Shown one piece after another: positions 57,122 to 64,000 of a DNA stretch of 64,000 nucleotides (positions within the stretch are counted from its first letter, which is position 1; every line of letters starts with the position of its first letter). The position numbers and the translations under genes are program-made. The stretch comes from Beroe ovata (lineage: Eukaryota; Ctenophora; Nuda; Beroida; Beroidae), in NCBI GenBank assembly GCA_946803715.1, contig CAMPET010000164.1:99996-163995 (forward strand), written 5' to 3'. The notes under the pieces are model-generated. The model did no database searches and was not told where the DNA came from. It worked only from the letters and a program-made list of their open reading frames with translations.

Positions 57122-58420
57122 TTAAATATCAGAGGTTTCGATTTCGAGCATTCTTCCGGGCCGAATTCTCTGAACATCCTTATCGTTCCTGATCCTGACA
57201 TCCGGCAACTTCACAATGCACCCAATATCGTCGGGCGAAATGTCAAACTCAGCGCACAATACGGTGTGCAAACTCTTCAGATCCTTCCCAATGTCCTCCA
57301 CATCGATCTCAATGAAATCTCGGTCACTGGTTAGGCGAGCTTTGATAGCATTCACCTGCAAAGCACCCACATCGACATGCTGGTATTCCGAACAAAGCTG
57401 TACCGTGGTTGTGATTGGTGAGCCACCATGACCAGCTGCCCTGCTCTGCATGTGGTCTAAACATGGTGGGACGGTAGTCGAACGTTTCATTGATTTTTGT
57501 TGTCGGGAGGCGGAATTGTGATTGGTACGAAGCAAGCCATGGTCTTTCTCCATATTGAAGCCAAAGTCGATATAGTTGGAATCTGCGATTGTGATATAGC
57601 CAGGGTCATCATCAACGGCAGGCACAGCAGCTGCTGTGTGTTTTGGCATCTTGCCAGATAGTCGTCTCATCGGTTCATCCAGTCCTGAGCCTACTGAGGA
57701 TGATTTTTCCGTGCTTGCATCAAAGGAGTTCTCCTTGCTCAAACCAATCCTCCTAATACTTCTAACATTTGACAGGGAGTTTAGTTCAGTATGAGTAGCC
57801 ACATTGTCCGATTCATATGTCTCGGAGTCGGATGAGGACACATCAGTGGGGATTCTGGTACCCAGCGACCCAGGGTCCTCGTACACTCTCTTAGTCAGGC
57901 CCGGACAAGCACCCATGGTGAAAAATGAAAGTGCTTTCTGGTACTTTTGGTTGACCAACTCTCGGAGGATTGGATGAGAGAGCTTCTTCGACATGAAATG
58001 GATCGTCTCCGGGCGGAGCATTTTGTAGGTCTGTCCGTTGTGGTTAAACTGCTCCCCATTGGTGACCCACAGCATCTGAGCTGCAACCAGATGGTTGTCA
58101 CACCGAAAAACGTACTTACGAGCAACCATATCATCGTATTCGAATTCCAGCAACATTGTATTCATATCCGCTCCAGCTGCAAGATCAATCTCAGCTCGCA
58201 CTCCCTTCACCAGGAAAGAGCCACACCGTTTCTCGCTACCAACCCTGTGGTAGTCAACGCGATCCGAAAAGAATTTCAGTCGACGGAGTTGCCACCGCGA
58301 GCGTTTCCGTTTGTGCAGCTTCTGAGCTTCTGCTGAGAAAAGGAAATCAGCTCGGCCCAGCATTTTTTCTTTAGATTTAGAGGATGTAGTAGAGGCTGGG
58401 GGATCGATGGGCTCCTGCAT
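57122..58420 (-). CDS. Intronless PH-like domain plus C-terminal ubiquitin-fold (ANKRD40-type) protein, 432 aa
   Basis: One uninterrupted frame, MQEPIDPPASTTSSKSKEKM to ETSDI-stop. Residues about 20-150 look like a pleckstrin-homology or PTB-type fold (LGRADFLFSA..SRWQLRRLKFFSDRV..KYVFRCDNHLVAAQMLWV). The middle (about 190-330) is Ser-rich and disordered with phosphotyrosine-like DDPGYITI. The last 85 residues (NAIKARLTSDRDFIEIDVED then TVLCAEFDISPDDI..KLPDVRIRNDKDVQRI) match the conserved C-terminal domain of ANKRD40 proteins (DFIEv..LxxxCCxELxI..VxKIRKLPNTxxRxDxDVxRL). The combination of a PH-like domain with this tail, and no ankyrin repeats, is unusual to me. Absence of introns in an intron-rich region suggests retroposition. 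Role: probably a membrane or receptor adaptor, inferred from domains only. Confidence 0.8.
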   Translation of the reverse strand: MQEPIDPPASTTSSKSKEKMLGRADFLFSAEAQKLHKRKRSRWQLRRLKFFSDRVDYHRVGSEKRCGSFLVKGVRAEIDLAAGADMNTMLLEFEYDDMVARKYVFRCDNHLVAAQMLWVTNGEQFNHNGQTYKMLRPETIHFMSKKLSHPILRELVNQKYQKALSFFTMGACPGLTKRVYEDPGSLGTRIPTDVSSSDSETYESDNVATHTELNSLSNVRSIRRIGLSKENSFDASTEKSSSVGSGLDEPMRRLSGKMPKHTAAAVPAVDDDPGYITIADSNYIDFGFNMEKDHGLLRTNHNSASRQQKSMKRSTTVPPCLDHMQSRAAGHGGSPITTTVQLCSEYQHVDVGALQVNAIKARLTSDRDFIEIDVEDIGKDLKSLHTVLCAEFDISPDDIGCIVKLPDVRIRNDKDVQRIRPGRMLEIETSDI

Positions 58421-59095
58421 TGTGCAGAATAGGTGCAGCAGCTATAGCGCCTAGAACAGTATCAGGTTAGAAACAGATGGATTAACTATTACTAATTCAA
58501 CTAAAACAACCGAACCAAACGAGGAACGAAAAAACTCCATCACAATTATTACATCACTCCAACAAATCTAATCGATATAATGAGAACGGTCATACAACAA
58601 GCATTTCATCTGACAACTGATCCTATCTCTCATGTTCACGTTCATTACATACAATAAGATCAAATCGTGGGGTGAGCAGTGTTGTCCATATCATATATAC
58701 CACTTCCTCTTATAGTATTGACTTCGCTAGAATCTTCACGTTTCTACTCATCCAACTGTTTCATATGGGTGAATGATGGAAATATTTTCGGTTATTTTAT
58801 AGTACAGAATGTGTCCAATAAGTCTATGGAACGCCCCTGTAGTCCTGTTATTATAAACTCTCACATTATCATTGCAGAATCATAGGATAGTTGCATGAAC
58901 TAGTACGACGCCTTGGATCAATAACCCTCATCATGTGAATATTCATGCCATCTCTACTGCAATAACCGTGCTAACACCAAATCATCACCACTACTCTGAT
59001 ACAACATGCCGTTTCGGAGGATAAGGGGCCGGCATTCGGCATCCGGCACCGCACCGGCACCCGGGCAATTTATTACCGACCCGGCCGGACATAAG
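58421..59095. other. Upstream of the intronless gene
   Basis: Contains a short C/G-rich quasi-tandem patch at 59031-59090 (ggcattcggcatccggcacc ...). No exon supported. Confidence 0.45.
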
Positions 59096-60302
59096 GATCC
59101 TCTAGATGATATGAAGAAGGTAATTGCTAATGCTATAGGTCAAATGAATGACAAAATGATATAACGGTTCCGGGAAGCGAGATCGGGTCGAAAACATACG
59201 CAAAATGGGTGTTCCTAATAAGTGTTTCTAATGAGTGTTTTTAGCCTATTTTTCGCGCGGAATCCTATTATTTAGAGAATTTTTTGAGCTATAGCTCACC
59301 GGGAAATCGGTAAAAATTCCTAATGGTCCAGCTAGGGCCACACTACAAACTTACTATTTACTGAAATTGGAAGACGATATTCTCTTAATCCACGCACTGA
59401 CCTGTTTCAGAGGTTGGAAGATGAGGAAAGTGATGCAGTACAGTCGATGAAATCTGACTTCATATCGTACTTCCTGTCCATCCTCAGAAGTGTGATGGAA
59501 ATCTTGTCCATGATCGTGCTGTATGCCATAGCTACACTGAAGGTATGGAGAATTATCATATAATGGTTGAGTATTCATATTCATAAGAATTTCATGTTTA
59601 TACTCGTTGTAAATATATTAAATTAATTCCGTATTACTAATATTATTGAGCACTGTTTTGCGAAATTCTTCCGAAAATTCTGATATTATTGAGCTTAGAA
59701 TCTAGAATCACCCTGCGAGACATCCAAATTACAATTCACAAACTCAACGAGCAGCGAGAAGATATACGGCCAGCTGCAATTACCGACTCAGCAGCAGCAG
59801 CTGCTGAAGACACTACCACAGAAAAAGGACCAGGAGATGGCGGCGCAGAAACCACTGACACCAGTACAACTGTCAGCTGCAGTGATAAGTCGACAAGACG
59901 ACGGTATAAGAAAGTCATGACTGTCACGAGTATAGTGGATACGTTTAATTCTCATTACTCAGGTAATGGTGATCGATGTTACAATTTGTGGTATTATAAT
60001 GGGGAATTCTTTGACTGAAAATTTCAGAGAATAGATATTGAAGTGAATTAAAGCGTTAGATTGAGCATATGGGAGACAATCTTTAGTTACGACTGTATGC
60101 GACAAATTTCACGACAAGTCTCACGTTTTTAGAGAGTAACGTCCACGAATCCTCCGATGCTGACGAACTCCTGAAACTGATTGAGAGCAAGTCGAAGTCG
60201 TCCTTTCCTTCACCCACCGCTGACCTGATTAAATCCGTGACTGAGAAGAAGAAAACTGTGAGGACGGATGTTGACATACAGAGCATGCTTTATGGAAACT
60301 AA
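59096..60302 (+). CDS. 3' exons of an unrecognised gene
   Basis: Exons 59411-59542, 59699-59903 and 60133-60302 join in phase to TAA. A 24-nt microexon at 59096-59119 (DPLDDMKK) may precede them. The first full exon has a hydrophobic, possibly membrane-spanning segment (DFISYFLSILRSVMEILSMI then VLYAIATLK). The next is Gln/Lys-rich (QLQLPTQQQQLLKTLPQKKD), and the last is LLKLIESKSKSSFPSPTADL then a basic tail ending QSMLYGN. No family recognised. An alternative frame through the middle exon (109 codons) stays open longer, but does not join the neighbours. The last exon has a near-copy at 63834-64000. Confidence 0.6.
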
Positions 60303-61293
60303 GGGACGTGAATGGAAGCAGAATGAGAAGTTGAGGAGTGAAGATGGAATCTGGACAGGATGTCTAGATGGACATTTGACAGAATGTTGATGATCATGAA
60401 TGGACAGAATGGGTACAATTCTTGCAAGAGGAGTGAAGATATGGACGTTGAACACAATACTGAGACGACTATTTGACGTTGATTTGACTTAAACGAGGCT
60501 CGTTTCATGAAAGAATATCAAGAGAAATCGCAGATGCAGATTACTGAAAAGTTGTGGATGATTAAAGGGATTCGCTGAGTAGAGTCAATGCAGCTGGGAT
60601 CACTTCGACTTATTTCCGATTTCAAATGTAGAATTATGCAAGTTTAGTATACTTCTTGTCAAATAACTTCTAACGAATTCGACAGAATCACGTAGTAGAT
60701 AATATGAGTGAAATAGTAAAAATTTCAAATACATAATATTTTTACACAATCTTTCACAAGAGAATGCAACTTAAATACTCATACCGTGGGAGTCTAAAAA
60801 CTTGAGATACCCATAACGAAAATTCTGGGATATGAGGGAAAACTTATCGGGTGGCAAATTGAAGAAGTATTTCTTCCAGCCTATATGGAGCTCGAATAGG
60901 GTATCGAAAACGTACCGCACATTCACATGTGCTCAAAATAGTGCGCGAAATGTACATGCTTGGACATTGAATCAGGTCGTTATCGTTGGCAGGATTCTGA
61001 TCTGAACTGACTTTGTATTTAACACATCAACAATGATGATTGATCATGGAGATAAGAAGCTACAACAGAAGGTCATGTCCACTGATCAGTCTGTATGGTC
61101 GACTGATACTAACTAATTCACAGTATAGATGATTATAAACCTGGTTAAGAAGTCTTCTTGAGGCCATCGTCCAACTCTAACTTTATAACCCTTCATTGAC
61201 CCTTTATTAGCCGTTGACGATTTCAAAGCTATCGATAAGAAAACATGAACTAAACATTCGAGAGATCTTCTTAACTATATCGTGTTATTTGGT
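60303..61293. other. Convergent intergenic region
   Basis: Between the + gene ending at 60302 and the arfaptin 3' end. AT-rich, with no exon recognised. Confidence 0.55.
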
Positions 61294-63198
61294 TTAGTCT
61301 TTGGCAAGGAAAGATTTCGTGGTCGCATCACCTTCATCCGACAAGGCTTTAGATTTGATGTGGTATTCCGATAGCACCTAAAAGCCGAGATTTTACACAG
61401 ATGTTAGGTACTAGATCATTTTCTCAGAAGATCATTTTTACGTGATATGTCTTAGGTATCGACACATTTATACTTACCAATAAATTCACTGCACACGTAA
61501 GAGTAGAGCTATAAATAGTAACACCCTTACCTCACTCAACACTTCCCCATTCCCGCTAAAGTAAGCTATCACTGCAGAGTTAAACATTTCCAATTGCTGC
61601 TTCATCACCATCAACTGAAATAATATGAAATCACGATTCTCTGATGTTACTGCATTATAAAATGTTTTCGATCTTGAGTGTGAACTTCAATTCCTTCCCC
61701 AGAAATTTCAGAATGATTAATTTATCACAAGTCTCAGGAAAAAACATGCGTCATCACGTCTGTGTGTAGAGTACATCATTTTGCAAAGAGCGCAGCGGGG
61801 GATGCGCGCGCGCTCTTACATCGGCATAGGAGCACCGAAATTGCGTGCTACCAACAAAATTTGTGTTTGTCGGTCGCGCGTTCCATACAAATTTCATTCT
61901 ACACATAGTATGCGTGTCCCTATCTTCTACACATCTGATGGGGCCATCCGGCCATGGGGGATTGTCTATTAATTTGGTGTTAACCTTGTTCTCTTGCAGG
62001 AGATTGAGCTTGATGTGAGTGTCACTCTTCAGTTTCTCCCATTTCAACTTCCTACTTTCAAACATCACCTGAAACGAATTAGTTCGACCAACTCAAAATT
62101 AATCCATCGAATTCAAGTCTTTTTCTCGCCATTCATAACATTTGTTTCGAAAAAATATCACAAGATCGTCGAACCTGAAGTTCCAAGAGTTTATTCCTGT
62201 TGGCATCAGTCTGTGTTGCAGACTGGGCCGCATCAATCTCATTCCTGTATGCGTCGTATTCGATCCTCGAGTTTTCATAATTCCTGTAAGTCATGGTCCG
62301 GAATTAGTCATTAAACTCGAGTGAAAAATTGAGAACCATACGACGAAATCTTATGTTCCCTTTTTTGATGAAGAAAGTTTTATCTAACTCACTTGATGGT
62401 TAGGAATGTGTCCTGCATCGTTACGTTAACCAGCGTATGTAGACCGTCAACAAAAGTTCTAAGAGCTCCTGAGGTGGTATCGTATTTGGCTCGATGCCAG
62501 AAAAAACTTGTCAAGGAAAAGTTTTTCCTAGAGTTTAGGGTTTATCTGTAATTTAAGGCGTTTCAGAATTCAAATTAACAATTTAAGTTACAAAATAACT
62601 TAACATACCCAGTAGTCCCTCTCCGTTCTTCTCTAGTATTGACTGAGTCGTGGCATTAGCTTGCAATTGATCTTGTAGAGCCGGCACATGGGCTATCAGA
62701 GACTGAAGTATAGGGCGGTTTTATGGTAACATGGATCAAAACCATCAATTTTTCCTAGCAGAATCACTAAATTTCGAGGAAAATAGTTTCAGAACTCCTA
62801 CCAAACCTGGAAGTTGGAGCGCATGTTCCGATGGGAAGCAAGAAGACTCTCAAACCTCGAAAACATGGATCGGGCCTCCTTCAACAGTACAGTGTACTGC
62901 ACTTTGGAAGTTCGGAGATCTTCAATACGGTCCTATATTGAATAGATAAAAATATTACCTTATCTGCAAAATTAGACGAAATATCGTGCATTTTTGTGAA
63001 AAATCCGATGAAAAATCGCGTGTTTTTTGAAAAATTACATGAAATATCAATGACCCCGAGCGCTTGTACCTCAAGTTCCTTATCGACAGTTTTTGTTGAG
63101 TTTCCCATTTTCTCGTTGACAATCTGTTTTGTCATCTTGTAATGCTGTACGGTCCATTTCCGTATTGTTTCCAACTTCGGTGATTCCACGGCGATACA
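61294..63198 (-). CDS. ARFIP: Arfaptin (BAR/AH domain), N-terminal exons missing
   Basis: Exons 63198-63070, 62932-62807, 62702-62609, 62468-62393, 62283-62175, 62068-61985, 61614-61531, 61377-61294 give 786 nt in phase to TAA. Arfaptins are crescent-shaped BAR dimers that bind GTP-loaded Arl1/Arf and Rac at the trans-Golgi. The whole AH domain is readable: SPKLETIRKWTVQHYKMTKQ, STKTVDKELEDRIEDLRTSK, EKNGEGLLGALRTFVDGLHT, LVNVTMQDTFLTIKNYENSR, IEYDAYRNEID, KLKSDTHIKLNLLQENK, FNSAVIAYFSGNGEVL. Each block parallels vertebrate ARFIP1/2 closely. The first exon shown starts in the N-terminal part of the domain. The usual 80-100-residue disordered and amphipathic-helix N-terminus is not in the window. 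Two exons are exactly 84 nt with phase 0 ends. The 62175 donor is GTTCGA. Confidence 0.93.
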
Positions 63199-63761
63199 CT
63201 GAAATGGTTGTTTCCGGTAAGCAGCGAGGAAATTTACCAAGAAATGCAACCTGAAACTCTACTTCTTAAGGAATTTTCAGGTATAATAGGATAAAATTGG
63301 ATGACTGGTGAGAGTGAAGGAGAGTTAAATAGCAGTCACTCTTTTTCTAGATTATTCAAAGGTGGGCGCTGCCTGATAAAACGAAAGAATGTTCCAATGC
63401 ACAATTCAATGTTTTGCATAGTAAACACAAGAATTAAGTACATTGTACAATGTACAATTGTGTACTTTACATAATTCGAACGTGTATAATTCACAATGAC
63501 CAGCAGATTTATATGAAATTTTTCAGAGTATCGAGTGTTTACAAAATAGAGATAGCTTACTCGAATTTAAATCAATGGTATCCTCATTAATGCGTATCGA
63601 TCAAAATAGAAATAAAGTCTTGAAATACAAAAATAAGGAATAAAATACTTAATCCATTAATAAAGTGGATTAATGACAAATTGGTTGAAATTTATTTTTC
63701 CCAAAACCAAATAAGATTTGGTTGTTGTAGCCCGCAGCATCTGTGCGTTCTTTATTTTAAN
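63199..63761. other. Upstream arfaptin intron or flank, ending in a gap base
   Basis: No exon seen. The n at 63761 joins this to a duplicated segment. Confidence 0.5.
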
Positions 63762-64000
63762 TGAATTAAAGCGTTAGATTGAGCATATGGGAGATAATCT
63801 TAGTTACGACTGTATGCGACCTATTTTACGAGCAGTCTCACGTTTTCAGAGAGTAACGTCCACGAATCATCCGATGCTGACGAACTCCTGAAACTGATTG
63901 AGAGCAAGTCGAAGTCGTCCTTTCCTTCACCCACCGCTGACCTGATTAAATCCGTGACTGAGAAGAAGAAAACTGTGAGGACGGATGTTGACATACAGAG
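63762..64000 (+). repeat. Near-copy of 60044-60283 (last intron and exon of the 59-60 kb gene)
   Basis: About 95 percent identical by eye over 239 bp, directly after the n at 63761. Differences are mostly in the intron. In the exon I see one change (tcc to tca in HESSDADE), which is synonymous, and the acceptor is ttttcag instead of tttttag. It runs off the window. Confidence 0.85.

Noticed and set aside
59689-60018. Ala/Thr-rich 109-codon frame
   Set aside because: It is an alternative frame of exon 59699-59903; only the NLESPCETSK frame joins both neighbours.

Overview
This is a eukaryotic nuclear window from an invertebrate animal. The genes are intron-rich with mostly short introns (about 40-300 bp). 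The base composition is AT-rich, microsatellites and foldback elements are common, and there are N gaps. An innexin, a DEG/ENaC channel, a class-A-like receptor, RAD17, TSR3, an SLC23 transporter, an arfaptin and an ARHGAP11-like RhoGAP can be recognised. Innexin excludes vertebrates, sponges and placozoans as simple explanations. A ctenophore is my preferred guess (compact introns, innexin plus DEG/ENaC), but nothing in the window proves it. All gene models below were spliced by hand from GT..AG boundaries, with reading phase checked across each junction.

Layout. 1-518 (+): last exon of a Q/M/P-rich protein. 1940-9530 (-): a complete 20-exon RhoGAP. 9531-12108: mobile-element territory with a 71-bp MITE, a perfect foldback enclosing TTAGGG telomere-like repeats, and an interlocked inverted-repeat cluster. 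12109-13648 (-): seven-exon GPCR. 14272-15297: tandem duplication across a one-base gap. 15407-22175 (-): secreted mosaic protein (signal peptide, Ig-like, six tandemly amplified Cys-rich exons, seven Sushi domains). 22892-26275 (+): RAD17. 26514-29743 (+): TSR3, whose large intron holds a tiny TATA-driven antisense gene for a secreted peptide of about 44 aa (27253-27646). 33002-33688 (+): glutaredoxin-fold protein lacking both catalytic cysteines. 34718-38861 (-): unrecognised 293-aa protein whose intron 4 contains a whole DEG/ENaC channel gene on the other strand (36054-37966, +). 41108-41578 (-): single-exon acidic membrane protein. 42259-47774 (-): SLC23 nucleobase/ascorbate transporter, first helices missing beside a gap. 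50579-51539: assembly gap. 52163-54922 (+): innexin without its first exon. 57122-58420 (-): intronless PH-like plus ubiquitin-fold protein. 59096-60302 (+): exons of an unrecognised gene. 61294-63198 (-): arfaptin BAR domain. 63762-64000: near-copy of the last exon of the 59-60 kb gene after a one-base gap.

This is an animal gene neighbourhood, not an operon, and I see no shared pathway. The strongest second-look items are the nested peptide gene, the cysteine-less glutaredoxin, tandem repeats built from splice donor and acceptor sequences, the TTAGGG foldback, recurrent TGGTGTCA and RFX X-box-like motifs, and the exon-amplification array.
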